Assembly (NCBI GenBank): GCA_964059195.1
Contig: CAXKWD010000001.1
Coordinates: 155,422,532-155,486,531, forward strand
Origin: Ectobius pallidus
Lineage: Eukaryota > Arthropoda > Insecta > Blattodea > Ectobiidae
Direction of reading: 5' to 3'
DNA: 64,000 nt
Shown: positions 1 through 12,167 of the stretch, in pieces
Layout of the letters: every line of letters begins with the position of its first letter
Numbering within the stretch: the first letter of the stretch is position 1
Position numbers and translations under genes: made by a program
The notes under the pieces: generated by a model
Told to the model about the DNA's origin: nothing
The model's database searches: none
Seen by the model: the letters and a program-made list of their open reading frames with translations, nothing else

Positions 1-13
1 ATGGCGGACTCAG
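1..13 (+). CDS. Possible first coding exon of a host gene (partial)
   Basis: The window opens with ATG GCG GAC TCA G, followed immediately by GTAAGC, which gives the junction CAG|GTAAGC. This is a close match to the metazoan 5' splice-site consensus. The encoded start would be Met-Ala-Asp-Ser, a common N-terminus of cytosolic or nuclear proteins, but it is too short to identify a family. If real, the next exon lies outside or is hidden in this window, and most of the 64 kb would be intron 1. No upstream sequence is available to check for a 5' UTR or Kozak context. The call depends on the window starting exactly at the codon. Confidence 0.4.
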
Positions 14-655
14 GTAAGCGCGGCAATGGACCTTCGGGTTCCATAAATTAGATAATATTCCTTTAGCTTGCTGAGGAATTGTCTATTGCCTAGAGGTAAT
101 CAAAGAGGAAATAATTAATTATTTTAAATGTATTACAAGTGAATTAAAAAACCTATAGAATCGCACAAAATCTAATCACAGCTCAACTCGACATGCACAT
201 ACTGGATTGAACCCAGAACATTAGCAAAAACTAAAGATGCATGTTAAGTCATAATATCGTGATTTCATTACATCCTAACAAGTATGAGTAATAAATACTG
301 AGATAAAAAATAGTATTTTTTTAAGAGCACTATCATAGATACAGTTTTTGTTTAGGATCAGGAAAATAGAAGAGTGCAAATTCCGTTTGAATTCTTTCAT
401 ACAGCTCCTGTTTAAAAATCATGCATCGCTATATTCCCATGAAGAAAATTTAGTTTTAAAATTAATAATTGTTCATGGTACATTATAAAATCTTTATAAA
501 TAACTTTTACAATAATCTGTGAAGACAGGTTGTTCTCTGCAAAATATAAATATAATACAATTATCGGATATACTATTACCGGTATTTCATTTAATAGTTT
601 TCTCTAAAATATCTATTATTTAAAAAAAAAACTGTTTTATTCATCCTCTAGTGTA
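14..655. other. AT-rich non-coding DNA
   Basis: This would be the start of intron 1 if the exon at 1-13 is real. It is AT-rich with no recognisable coding, RNA or repeat signal. Confidence 0.5.
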
Positions 656-800
656 AGTAAAGTAAAGTAAAGTAAAGTATAATAATAATAATAATAATAA
701 TAATGTTTTATTTTGCCTGGCAGAGTTAAGGCCATAGGGCCTTATCTTCCACTCAACCAGGATAAAGACAAAATACATTAAAAGGAATTTACAAAAAACA
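656..800 (-). mobile_element. LINE/SINE 3' end with AGTAA and TAA microsatellite tail
   Basis: A (GTAAA)n then (ATA)n microsatellite at 656-704 is followed by a block containing GCCTGGCAGAGTTAAGGCC and a further conserved-looking stretch. On the minus strand this reads as a GC-richer block ending in an (ATT)n tail, the typical 3' end of a CR1/L2-like LINE or a SINE using such a tail. A related block with the core GCCTTAAGGCATTAACCTAT lies at about 49950-50010, which supports a dispersed family. No coding part is retained. Confidence 0.5.
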
Positions 801-959
801 AATACAATAGATATCATACATAATACAAAATGTTAAAAATAAAATAATAATACAATATTGAAGTACCTATATTAAAACATAAGACAAAAATGCGTCCAAT
901 AATATGCCGAGAAAACAAATTGAATTAAAGAATTATATTATAATATAGTATAGTAGGCC

Positions 960-1255
960 TACTCCAGATATTGTCATTAGAGTCCCATAGTGTTCATTGA
1001 GTCGCCAACATTTTTAGCCAATCGGCACGAGTAGGTGGTAGGAGCTCAGCCAATATGCACCAGCCTCCTTCATCCCCCCCCCCCCAGAATTGCTTCTTGC
1101 GCTCATTTGCTAGAGGCTGAGTTTACCCTAGTGTCATAGTGCAACCAGAAGAATAGGCCAACAGAAATAGTCCCAATGATCTCATCGGGGATCGAACCCA
1201 CGACTTCCATTATGCAGTGCAGTTCTCGATCAACTGGTCTACAGCCTATTCTCGC
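960..1255 (-). mobile_element. tRNA-derived SINE (minus strand)
   Basis: The minus strand carries a tRNA-like head. The B-box-like string GTGGGTTCGATCCCC (about 1185-1205) lies downstream of an A-box-like region around GTAGACCAGTTGATCGAGA (about 1220-1245). The body runs leftward through a GC-richer block with a C run at 1073-1084. No clean target-site duplication was found. It lacks a foldable complete tRNA cloverleaf, so it is a SINE head rather than a tRNA gene. Confidence 0.5.
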
Positions 1256-1884
1256 AGATGTTTAAGACCGATAATCACTTTTCGATGTTATAAGAAGTTA
1301 GTTAATAAACCGGAAGAATTTTCTCAATATAAATTTTCAAAACGGGAACTTATGCTTTTTGAGATTGGCAATTAAAAGGATAACGTCAAAATATACCTAA
1401 AGTAACTTCGGTCCATTACTTCAAGTAAGTCAAAAAGCGTGGGTGAAATTTATCTTTCAGTCTTGTGTCGTTTTAGTCACCGTATTTTCGCGGTCGAACT
1501 AGGATCAAGGGCGAAATTATAGAATATTTTATTACTGCAAGTATTGTCTTGCCTTATTACAAAATTTAAGTCCGTTTAATATATTTTAAATTATTCACTA
1601 TAGAAAATAGTTATCAAATTTAGGTTTTTTCTTAAAATTTATTAGATGGACAAAATAGATTTCAGGTTGTTAATTACCGTACCTGATCAGGCCTACTTAT
1701 ATTTTTCTAAAGTAGAAATATAGGTTATCGAACGTTTCCTCCTGAAGAGATATTAAAGGGCAGTGGATTAAAAAAAAGTTATAGAATTTTGTACAGGTGT
1801 ATGTTTGCGACTTGTCTGCTTTATGAAGGCGGGAATTGACGCTAGGAACCTACAGAATGATGTAGCCGGTGTAACGTTGTGACG
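1256..1884. other. Non-coding, nothing recognised
   Basis: AT-rich sequence with no supported feature. Confidence 0.5.
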
Positions 1885-2080
1885 AAGGAGGCAGCGTCAT
1901 ACGGCGACGTCACAGACACAATTCACACGACACTAGTGCACAGCGCACGAGTCCATACACCACTGACACAACTACCAGCGTCGTCGCCTGAACCACTACG
2001 CGCCTCAACGGTACGGCACGGTACGAGTATAGGCACGGCACGGGCCACTCCCCGCTAAGCCCGTACTTACCTAAACACTC
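1885..2080. promoter_or_regulatory. CpG-rich island-like segment
   Basis: This block of about 190 bp is much richer in CpG than the surrounding AT-rich DNA. It contains repeated ACGG/GGCACGG steps, a CRE-like TGACGTCA-type site (GCGACGTCACAG near 1903-1914), and a run of CACGAC/CGCACGAG words. Such a compositional island about 1.9 kb inside a putative first intron could be an alternative promoter or enhancer, or a degraded GC-rich repeat. No TATA box or initiator was identified. The functional reading is inference from composition. Confidence 0.25.
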
Positions 2081-4022
2081 GTACAATTTTACACCAGGCG
2101 AGTAATCGATCTGGAAATTTTAATTATTAAAACGCTTAACGATGACTGAATTCGATGGTTAGAAGTAGGCTTAACAAATGCAGTGCGATATCTACGTTAT
2201 TCTTTTACCGAAGTATAATTCTTATTTGATAATTTATTAATGAAACTTAATATAATTAAGTTGAATATTCAGATAACCTTTATAGACTATCTTAAGATCC
2301 TGAGTTATAAAATCATCGTATTTCATTTTTTTTTTTACCTGCAGGTAGAGGAAGTATTCCTTTCGAACTGAAATTCATTACCGCGTTTAAAAGATTAAAA
2401 AACGTTTTTATTAACTCCTGATTCCAAAAATATTATTTTCATAAAAAGTATCTCTCGCGCCAATGTGTGTATAAAAACACAGTAGGTTTTTTTCAGGGAT
2501 GTGACCCAAAGCATGTGGGCGACTTCGCTATTTTTCGAAAACGGCTCTAAGGTTCTGTTTAACCGTTTTAATTGCTCTAATTGAAAATTTAAAAAAATAA
2601 AATATATATTTTGGTTTAAAAAGTACGAAAATAAGTTATAAGATAGCTAAAAAAACACAAATTAGACACCGGTATTTTAAAAGACCTGCCTCACTGCTTT
2701 TCATGAAGACGAGATAAACCGAATGGGCACTTCCGCAATATATTCTGTGTCAGAATTTAAAAAAAAAAAACAGAAAATCGCGAGATCTATGATTAGTGAA
2801 GAGAAATGTTGGTAAAATAGAGCCATATTGACTTATATGAATTTAAAATGCGGTAGCTACGCCTTGTCAAAATAAAAGTTATAAAATGTTTAAATAAAAT
2901 AGCTTATATTTCGACCAACTATTGGTCATTTTCAGTTAATAGTCTTAAAAAATTGTAAATTATCTTATCCATATCAAAATTTTAAATGTAGCTACGTTGC
3001 CCAAACTGGCAGGAAATTCCATGAAACATTCAAAGAACGCCCAAAGCAATAACGAACGGAAAATACTCAATTTATAGGCTACGAATCACAAGACACGGTC
3101 TTGAGGCCATAGGTAAAGAGACCATAGGTATTGAAATGCATATTATACATGTCCAATACAAAAGTCGAATTCGAAACGTACTTGGGAATTTAGAAATTTA
3201 TCTCGACCACTTTATAATAGAGAGGGATATTTGAACGAACAACTTGTTAATAAAGATAATGTTCTATTTCATACTTTGGCAAACATTCTGTAGCATTAAA
3301 TGAATCGCGTCTAGTGCGTGTCTACTCTGTGCTCATCTAGTCAAGTTCCAGTTGAGCTAGCCAACATAGCTACATAACCGCATATTACGTAATTAATATT
3401 GGCCTACTTCATAATAAGGTTATTTTGTATAGACAAAGGTATTTAACTAGCATCTTCTTAACTTAGGTTGGTTTGACGTGGATATGATTTTAATGAGAAA
3501 GTCATCAGTGTGTTTCAAATAGTACGTCTTTGGAACTTGCAGTAGGCCTATATGAAACAGTCAAAGTAGGCCACTAGTCATAACAGGCTACTGTGTCAAC
3601 TGTCAAGTAATTTCTTCTCAAAGATGGATTATTATTTCTTCAGCGTGATAAGATAATAAATTTTGAAAGGACTGGCATGAACATCTGTCGCCTCTGGCTC
3701 TGCTTCACCACAACGGACTGTGAAACCAATTGACTACTAAGCACTCCAATGTAACACCCGCCTTCAAAGTATTCTTGATGGCCTCTCAAGTCTTTACTAA
3801 TTTTAGGAACAAGATTACCTGCAGTAAATTGTACAACTTAATGTTCGCAATAACTTTCCTCTTTCTAAGATCTTTTTGAGACTGTAATTAATGAACTATA
3901 TGCTAATATTATATTGTACTACTTCCAATGTAGGATATATTAGCCTAGGTTACAGTAATATAAAAGTTCATCTGTATCGAACCTTCTTTACAAGAGATCT
4001 TACTAAATAGAGTAGACTATAA
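2081..4022. other. Non-coding, nothing recognised
   Basis: AT-rich intron-like DNA with poly-A/T runs. No coding, RNA or terminal-repeat signal was found. Confidence 0.5.
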
Positions 4023-4415
4023 TTGATCCCATTCTAGTTTGATCCTAGTCAAAACAAAGGGGAGGAGAACTCACAGAGAGTTCGCGGAAAATTCGCATCA
4101 TGTGACAAAACGTGATTGGTTAATGTCATTAGCATGCGCCATTAGCAGGGTGTGGCTAACGAGTGCTCATAAGATCATGCAACAATAATATCAACATTTA
4201 CACGTCAAATAACAAACTCTCACTGGCATCGTCATCATTATAGTATATCAATTAGCAAACAAAACAAAGGATTCATTGTTCACGACGACCCTGCGGGTCA
4301 GTTGTACTGAGAATAAACAAACTAACATGAACACGTTGAACACGTGCGTTCTCATGTGCGGGCTATGACAGCCACGCCTCTTTGTTTTGATCAGGATCGT
4401 TCTTAACTGGGATAG
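4023..4415. mobile_element. MITE with long imperfect terminal inverted repeats
   Basis: The left end reads GATCCCA...GATCCTAGTCAAAACAAAGG. The right end, reverse-complemented, reads ATCCCA...GATCCTGATCAAAACAAAG. The arms match over about 38 bp with roughly ten mismatches, best in their inner GTCAAAACAAAG-like part. The interior of about 310 bp has no ORF. No target-site duplication is clear, so the superfamily is left open. Confidence 0.55.
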
Positions 4416-4888
4416 AGAATATCCAAAAGCATAACATGAAAAGCAAATGAATGATGCATAGGCCTACAGTACACCATTTTCACTATTTTCTGAATCCCAA
4501 ATAATCCGAGAATTGATTTACAAAATAATACGGTAGTTAATCTGTCAAATCTCTATTGAATAAGTCAGGATTGTTCAACTTGAAGGGCCTCATATCCTTA
4601 GATAGACACGTGGAAATTAGGTATATGCCTAATAATTTTAATTTAAAAGAACGTTCGTTGCTTTCTTGTCAAGTTATTTTGTTAGTTTGTGATTAATTAC
4701 TACGAGTTTTCAATTGAATTCATATATTGTAATTTATTCATAATTAACTTTTATCTTCTACTACTTACATATGAATTCGTCATCTAAAAATTATTGAATG
4801 AAAACAGAAGATTTATAGATTACTGCTTTATATATAATGTGAGGATTTTTTACCCTCTTCTATTACTGACTTTCCTGAATACCAGCTC
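4416..4888. other. Left flank of the tandem array
   Basis: Single-copy AT-rich DNA with no feature. The array's leftmost duplicated sequence starts at about 4889. Confidence 0.5.
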
Positions 4889-4942
4889 TTCTACTGCATT
4901 GTCTTTTCGATTCTAAGGACCCATTGATGATTCCACTTGATG

Positions 4943-4978
4943 ATTGCTTATATAAGTATGATTGCTTATATAAGTATG
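4943..4978 (+). repeat. Two-copy 18 bp direct repeat
   Basis: GATTGCTTATATAAGTAT occurs twice in tandem. The pair is carried along in the array at about 12399 and 16440, so it predates the duplications. Confidence 0.8.
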
Positions 4979-5637
4979 CAAATTCAGCTCTGAAAGGATT
5001 ACTGTTATGACATCAAATAACACCCAAGTGTCAGTGTATGGAGTTTAAGGGAATGGATGAGTAGTATAGAAACATTAAGTGAAGCATAAGTTTCAATTAA
5101 ATATGAAGACGAACAATAGGCATGAAAATAATTTTTTAAATAACGTTTGCACATAGACCTATACCACTGCCAAATATATTTAATGGAGAATATTGTGGAT
5201 GTTTTTATCTCCTACAAGTGTCGTTATATCCACGGGACATTTGTAATGGCAAGTCTCAGGAAATGCTTTAAATTAACAACAGTCAACTAAGAAAAGCTTC
5301 TATAACTTATTATATATTTCAAAAATATACTTTTATAGAAGCAACTTTACTTCAGACATGCAAAATGTTTAAATAGGAGAGGGCAAACCGATTATAAGAG
5401 CTGTTTTAAGAAGTTGACGATTTTCTCTTCTCTCGTTGTGAGAAACGTGTCTATACACATATGATATCTTGGAATTTAAAGGTTAGATAGTCTGGTTTCC
5501 TTAAATAAATTATTGCAACATGTACACTTTTAATTGTATAATATGCCCCGCGCCACATCATTATTCTACCGGTTCGGGGGTGGCCAGCTGGATAACCCAG
5601 ATTGAAAGTCGAGCAATTGGGATATGTTTATCATTAA

Positions 5638-7038
5638 GGGGAGGTTGTAAGCACATTTGATCAAAAATGTGGATTTTCGGTTTATTGTATATTTCAATTG
5701 AATTAAGTATAATGTACATGTTACATAGTCGTTTTGTGCTATAAGGGCCATAATGGCGTAGTAAATCTCTTTAACTCATTGGCATACGTTACCGGCTGAG
5801 TGCCGGGCACAATAATGAAAGTCCATTCATACGTTGCCGGCTGTCAGACGGGACCAATTCCTTTTCCTTTTAGTTCTAGGTTTCCCTGAGTAGATGGCGC
5901 AATATGCTATGTACAAATTTACAGCTGAATATACTGTGTTTTTTAAAATGTTTTTCACGGAAGTCAGCTTAGCATATGCTTTCGTATCTACCGAGTGAAT
6001 GTTGCAAAAAATTGTTATCTTACACAAGAAACAATAATTTCCCAAATATATATTCATAAAAATTAGATATTTCTTTTTTTGCATATCCCTCGCTTGTACT
6101 GTGCGCAACAGTGATCTAACTATATAATACAGTTCGGAGAGAACTTATCTCAACCTTAGCATTGTGGCATCCTGGCCAGATGACGCAATGTTCCCGGAGT
6201 ATCCGGGGTTCGAGAGGCTCTGGATGCCTGTGGAACTGAGGTGGGAGGGCCCAGGTAAAATAATCGGTGGTTGGCAAGCCTGGAAGATGACGGGGTATGA
6301 AGGAGCCTCTCGAATAATAAGGTATTTTGCTCTTTTCTATAGTTAAAAAAAAACGTATCCATTAAATTTTAGCATGTACAGAAACGTATGGCCTCACGCC
6401 TTAGAAAATCGAGAAAAAAGTACAGTGGGAACCGTCTTGAAGCCACTCACACGGCAACGAAGGCCCACTGAGAAGGAGCTGCAATTGTACTATGGACAAG
6501 GTTTTAGCACTAATACAGATGTAGGTACTAATACAGATAGCTTGGAAAATATGAAGAGAGCAGTGTGGGCTACATTCTTCCATAGGGTTTCATCCGACAT
6601 ACAAGTTTTGTCCTGAATATGCACTTCGAGCACATTATGGTACATTTTATCTTTAACGTACTTTTTCTCTCGTTTTGTTTTTTGTGCACATTTGTTCCTT
6701 TTTCTCGGGAGTTATTAAGAGTAGAGATCTGATTTTTGTTCCAGTTACTAAAACTACATTAATACACAAACGGTGGTTTTTTAATGCATTTATCTTCAAT
6801 GGTAATAAATTTATTTCAGTTTTAATGAATAAAACCGAATGAAAAAATTCAATTTTCCAAAAAAAGTTATAACATATTTGTTTACAAACATATTCCTTTA
6901 AAAAAACCAACGTTTAAAGACAAGATACAGATCAAAAAGTCTACCAAATTTTGTTTCAATTGATCAAATGGTTTTTGAGAAAAAGGAACATGAACATCAA
7001 TAATTTAACATGGCAGAGATACAGCTTACAACCTCCCC
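5638..7038 (+). mobile_element. Copy 1: complete 1401 bp TTAA-flanked DNA transposon (Kolobok-like)
   Basis: The element has perfect 15 bp TIRs, GGGGAGGTTGTAAGC at 5638-5652 and its complement at 7024-7038. Each end abuts a TTAA (5634-5637 and 7039-7042), the target duplicated by Kolobok and piggyBac elements. The purine-rich terminus and the transposase motif inside (see 6374-6616) favour Kolobok/Mutator-like over piggyBac. At 1.4 kb, with about 130 codons of possible coding sequence, it is internally deleted and non-autonomous. This is the founder-type copy next to the unduplicated left flank. Confidence 0.8.
6164..6616 (+). pseudogene. Transposase remnant, possibly spliced (copy 1)
   Basis: The second part (6374-6616, 80 codons) holds RPTEKELQLYYGQ followed about 20 residues later by MKRAVWATFFHRVSSD. 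This arrangement is characteristic of Mutator-like transposase-domain proteins of insects (xTEKxIxxxxxYYG then MRKAVWATFFHKLSTD). The normal Cys-rich continuation (CPxGxxSWC) is missing, since the frame ends at 6616. An upstream 60-codon frame (6164-6346) ends in AATAAG|GTATTT. A TTTTAG| acceptor lies at 6372. Removing 6322-6372 (51 nt) joins the two frames without a shift, for 133 codons in total. The splice is inference. The upstream part has no recognised motif. Confidence 0.6.
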
Positions 7039-7126
7039 TTAATCCAAGCATCACATGTTCCGAGTAGATTAAGGGCATTTCCTCTACTCTTAAAATCCAC
7101 ACCATGTGTTCCCACAGACGGGAAGT

Positions 7127-8474
7127 ATTTCAATTGAATTAAGTATAATGTACATGTTACATAGTCGTTTTGTGCTATAAGGGCCATAATGGCGTAGTAA
7201 ATCTCTTTAACTCATTGGCATACGTTACCGGCTGAGTGCCGGGCACAATAATGAAAGTCCATTCATACGTTGCCGGCTGTCAGACGGGACCAATTCCTTT
7301 TCCTTTTAGTTCTAGGTTTCCCTGAGTAGATGGCGCAATATGCTATGTACAAATTTACAGCTGAATATACTGTGTTTTTTAAAATGTTTTTCACGGAAGT
7401 CAGCTTAGCATATGCTTTCGTATCTACCGAGTGAATGTTGCAAAAAATTGTTATCTTACACAAGAAACAATAATTTCCCAAATATATATTCATAAAAATT
7501 AGATATTTCTTTTTTTGCATATCCCTCGCTTGTACTGTGCGCAACAGTGATCTAACTATATAATACAGTTCGGAGAGAACTTATCTCAACCTTAGCATTG
7601 TGGCATCCTGGCCAGATGACGCAATGTTCCCGGAGAATCCGGGGTTCGAGAGGCTCTGGATGCCTGTGGAACTGAGGTGGGAGGGCCCAGGTAAAATAAT
7701 CGGTGGTTGGCAAGCCTGGAAGATGACGGGGTATGAAGGAGCCTCTCGAATAATAAGGTATTTTGCTCTTTTCTATAGTTAAAAAAAAACGTATCCATTA
7801 AATTTTAGCATGTACAGAAACGTATGGCCTCACGCCTTAGAAAATCGAGAAAAAAGTACAGTGGGAACCGTCTTGAAGCCACTCACACGGCAACGAAGGC
7901 CCACTGAGAAGGAGCTGCAATTGTACTATGGACAAGGTTTTAGCACTAATACAGATGTAGGTACTAATACAGATAGCTTGGAAAATATGAAGAGAGCAGT
8001 GTGGGCTACATTCTTCCATAGGGTTTCATCCGACATACAAGTTTTGTCCTGAATATGCACTTCGAGCACATTATGGTACATTTTATCTTTAACGTACTTT
8101 TTCTCTCGTTTTGTTTTTTGTGCACATTTGTTCCTTTTTCTCGGGAGTTATTAAGAGTAGAGATCTGATTTTTGTTCCAGTTACTAAAACTACATTAATA
8201 CACAAACGGTGGTTTTTTAATGCATTTATCTTCAATGGTAATAAATTTATTTCAGTTTTAATGAATAAAACCGAATGAAAAAATTCAATTTTCCAAAAAA
8301 AGTTATAACATATTTGTTTACAAACATATTCCTTTAAAAAAACCAACGTTTAAAGACAAGATACAGATCAAAAAGTCTACCAAATTTTGTTTCAATTGAT
8401 CAAATGGTTTTTGAGAAAAAGGAACATGAACATCAATAATTTAACATGGCAGAGATACAGCTTACAACCTCCCC
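7127..8474 (+). mobile_element. Copy 2: 5'-truncated TTAA element
   Basis: This copy begins inside the element at the junction GGGAAGTA|TTTCAATTG and so lacks the left TIR. The right TIR ends at 8474. The transposase frames are intact at 7600-7782 and 7810-8052. One private difference from the other copies is A for T at about 7636, which changes Tyr to Asn in the upstream frame. Confidence 0.9.
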
Positions 8475-8562
8475 TTAATCCAAGCATCACATGTTCCGAG
8501 TAGATTAAGGGCATTTCCTCTACTCTTAAAATCCACACCATGTGTTCCCACAGACGGGAAGT

Positions 8563-9909
8563 ATTTCAATTGAATTAAGTATAATGTACATGTTACATAG
8601 TCTTTTGTGCTATAAGGGCCATAATGGCGTAGTAAATCTCTTTAACTCATTGGCATACGTTACCGGCTGAGTGCCGGGCACAATAATGAAAGTCCATTCA
8701 TACGTTGCCGGCTGTCAGACGGGACCAATTCCTTTTCCTTTTAGTTCTAGGTTTCCCTGAGTAGATGGCGCAATATGCTATGTACAAATTTACAGCTGAA
8801 TATACTGTGTTTTTTAAAATGTTTTTCACGGAAGTCAGCTTAGCATATGCTTTCGTATCTACCGAGTGAATGTTGCAAAAAATTGTTATCTTACACAAGA
8901 AACAATAATTTCCCAAATATATATTCATAAAAATTAGATATTTCTTTTTTTGCATATCCCTCGCTTGTACTGTGCGCAACAGTGATCTAACTATATAATA
9001 CAGTTCGGAGAGAACTTATCTCAACCTTAGCATTGTGGCATCCTGGCCAGATGACGCAATGTTCCCGGAGTATCCGGGGTTCGAGAGGCTCTGGATGCCT
9101 GTGGAACTGAGGTGGGAGGGCCCAGGTAAAATAATCGGTGGTTGGCAAGCCTGGAAGATGACGGGGTATGAAGGAGCCTCTCGAATAATAAGGTATTTTG
9201 CTCTTTTCTATAGTTAAAAAAAAACGTATCCATTAAATTTTAGCATGTACAGAAACGTATGGCCTCACGCCTTAGAAAATCGAGAAAAAAGTACAGTGGG
9301 AACCGTCTTGAAGCCACTCACACGGCAACGAAGGCCCACTGAGAAGGAGCTGCAATTGTACTATGGACAAGGTTTTAGCACTAATACAGATGTAGGTACT
9401 AATACAGATAGCTTGGAAAATATGAAGAGAGCAGTGTGGGCTACATTCTTCCATAGGGTTTCATCCGACATACAAGTTTTGTCCTGAATATGCACTTCGA
9501 GCACATTATGGTACATTTTATCTTTAACGTACTTTTTCTCTCGTTTTGTTTTTTGTGCACATTTGTTCCTTTTTCTCGGGAGTTATTAAGAGTAGAGATC
9601 TGATTTTTGTTCCAGTTACTAAAACTACATTAATACACAAACGGTGGTTTTTTAATGCATTTATCTTCAATGGTAATAAATTTATTTCAGTTTTAATGAA
9701 TAAAACCGAATGAAAAAATTCAATTTTCCAAAAAAAGTTATAACATATTTGTTTACAAACATATTCCTTTAAAAAAACCAACGTTTAAAGACAAGATACA
9801 GATCAAAAAGTCTACCAAATTTTGTTTCAATTGATCAAATGGTTTTTGAGAAAAAGGAACATGAACATCAATAATTTAACATGGCAGAGATACAGCTTAC
9901 AACCTCCCC
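8563..9909 (+). mobile_element. Copy 3: 5'-truncated TTAA element
   Basis: It starts at the same junction as copy 2 and keeps the right TIR at its end. Transposase frames lie at 9035-9217 and 9245-9487. A private 1 bp deletion sits at about 8602 (TAGTCTTTTG instead of TAGTCGTTTTG). Unlike copies 1-2 it continues past the element into the spacer and a partial hAT MITE. Confidence 0.9.
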
Positions 9910-10137
9910 TTAATCCAAGCATCACATGTTCCGAGTAGATTAAGGGCATTTCCTCTACTCTTAAAATCCACACCATGTGTTCCCACAGACGGGAAGTAAA
10001 ACGGTTGATCCCATGTCGTATACTCTGTCATACATACCATCATAAAGGAAGTTTCTTCGTCGAATTAGTGACTGTTCCAGCCTTATTGATTTCGTTCCTT
10101 TTCTTTCTGATCCTCCTGATGGGCTAACACTAATCAC

Positions 10138-10377
10138 CAGGGCACGTATTTAGATGACATGTCATCTTTTAACTGGAACATCACGGACGTTGCCCACTAG
10201 TGCAGATATTCTGATCATGACTTCTAGGTTATAAAAATGATAATTTTTAGGGTCAATTTCTGGTAATTTTTCCCCATTTCTTATTTTATGGTTGTTTTTA
10301 GAAGGTAATTTCTTTATTTGGTTATTTTACGGTCTTTGTTTCCACATTTCGTTTTAGGTCTTTTTAAAATATAAAGT
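10138..10377. mobile_element. Truncated hAT MITE fragment in the array
   Basis: It starts with the CAGGGCACGTATTTAGATGA terminus seen at 20273. It stops after about 240 bp, where ATAAAGTCA joins AAGTCTCAGG from the left part of the ancestral unit. This is a duplication breakpoint, not a transposition product. Confidence 0.85.
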
Positions 10378-10766
10378 CAAAGTCTCAGGAAATGCTTTAA
10401 ATTAACAACAGTCAACTAAGAAAAGCTTCTATAACTTATTATATATTTCAAAAATATACTTTTATAGAAGCAACTTTACTTCAGACATGCAAAATGTTTA
10501 AATAGGAGAGGGCAAACCGATTATAAGAGCTGTTTTAAGAAGTTGACGATTTTCTCTTCTCTCGTTGTGAGAAACGTGTCTATACACATATGATATCTTG
10601 GAATTTAAAGGTTAGATAGTCTGGTTTCCTTAAATAAATTATTGCAACATGTACACTTTTAATTGTATAATATGCCCCGCGCCACATCATTATTCTACCG
10701 GTTCGGGGGTGGCCAGCTGGATAACCCAGATTGAAAGTCGAGCAATTGGGATATGTTTATCATTAA

Positions 10767-12167
10767 GGGGAGGTTGTAAGCACATTTGATCAAAAATGTG
10801 GATTTTCGGTTTATTGTATATTTCAATTGAATTAAGTATAATGTACATGTTACATAGTCGTTTTGTGCTATAAGGGCCATAATGGCGTAGTAAATCTCTT
10901 TAACTCATTGGCATACGTTACCGGCTGAGTGCCGGGCACAATAATGAAAGTCCATTCATACGTTGCCGGCTGTCAGACGGGACCAATTCCTTTTCCTTTT
11001 AGTTCTAGGTTTCCCTGAGTAGATGGCGCAATATGCTATGTACAAATTTACAGCTGAATATACTGTGTTTTTTAAAATGTTTTTCACGGAAGTCAGCTTA
11101 GCATATGCTTTCGTATCTACCGAGTGAATGTTGCAAAAAATTGTTATCTTACACAAGAAACAATAATTTCCCAAATATATATTCATAAAAATTAGATATT
11201 TCTTTTTTTGCATATCCCTCGCTTGTACTGTGCGCAACAGTGATCTAACTATATAATACAGTTCGGAGAGAACTTATCTCAACCTTAGCATTGTGGCATC
11301 CTGGCCAGATGACGCAATGTTCCCGGAGTATCCGGGGTTCGAGAGGCTCTGGATGCCTGTGGAACTGAGGTGGGAGGGCCCAGGTAAAATAATCGGTGGT
11401 TGGCAAGCCTGGAAGATGACGGGGTATGAAGGAGCCTCTCGAATAATAAGGTATTTTGCTCTTTTCTATAGTTAAAAAAAAACGTATCCATTAAATTCTA
11501 GCATGTACAGAAACGTATGGCCTCACGCCTTAGAAAATCGAGAAAAAAGTACAGTGGGAACCGTCTTGAAGCCACTCACACGGCAACGAAGGCCCACTGA
11601 GAAGGAGCTGCAATTGTACTATGGACAAGGTTTTAGCACTAATACAGATGTAGGTACTAATACAGATAGCTTGGAAAATATGAAGAGAGCAGTGTGGGCT
11701 ACATTCTTCCATAGGGTTTCATCCGACATACAAGTTTTGTCCTGAATATGCACTTCGAGCACATTATGGTACATTTTATCTTTAACGTACTTTTTCTCTC
11801 GTTTTGTTTTTTGTGCACATTTGTTCCTTTTTCTCGGGAGTTATTAAGAGTAGAGATCTGATTTTTGTTCCAGTTACTAAAACTACATTAATACACAAAC
11901 GGTGGTTTTTTAATGCATTTATCTTCAATGGTAATAAATTTATTTCAGTTTTAATGAATAAAACCGAATGAAAAAATTCAATTTTCCAAAAAAAGTTATA
12001 ACATATTTGTTTACAAACATATTCCTTTAAAAAAACCAACGTTTAAAGACAAGATACAGATCAAAAAGTCTACCAAATTTTGTTTCAATTGATCAAATGG
12101 TTTTTGAGAAAAAGGAACATGAACATCAATAATTTAACATGGCAGAGATACAGCTTACAACCTCCCC
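10767..12167 (+). mobile_element. Copy 4: complete TTAA element
   Basis: Both 15 bp TIRs and both TTAA sites are present. Transposase frames lie at 11293-11475 and 11503-11745. This copy carries C instead of T in the putative splice acceptor tract (TTCTAG near 11498), a variant shared with copies 6 and 8 only. Confidence 0.9.
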
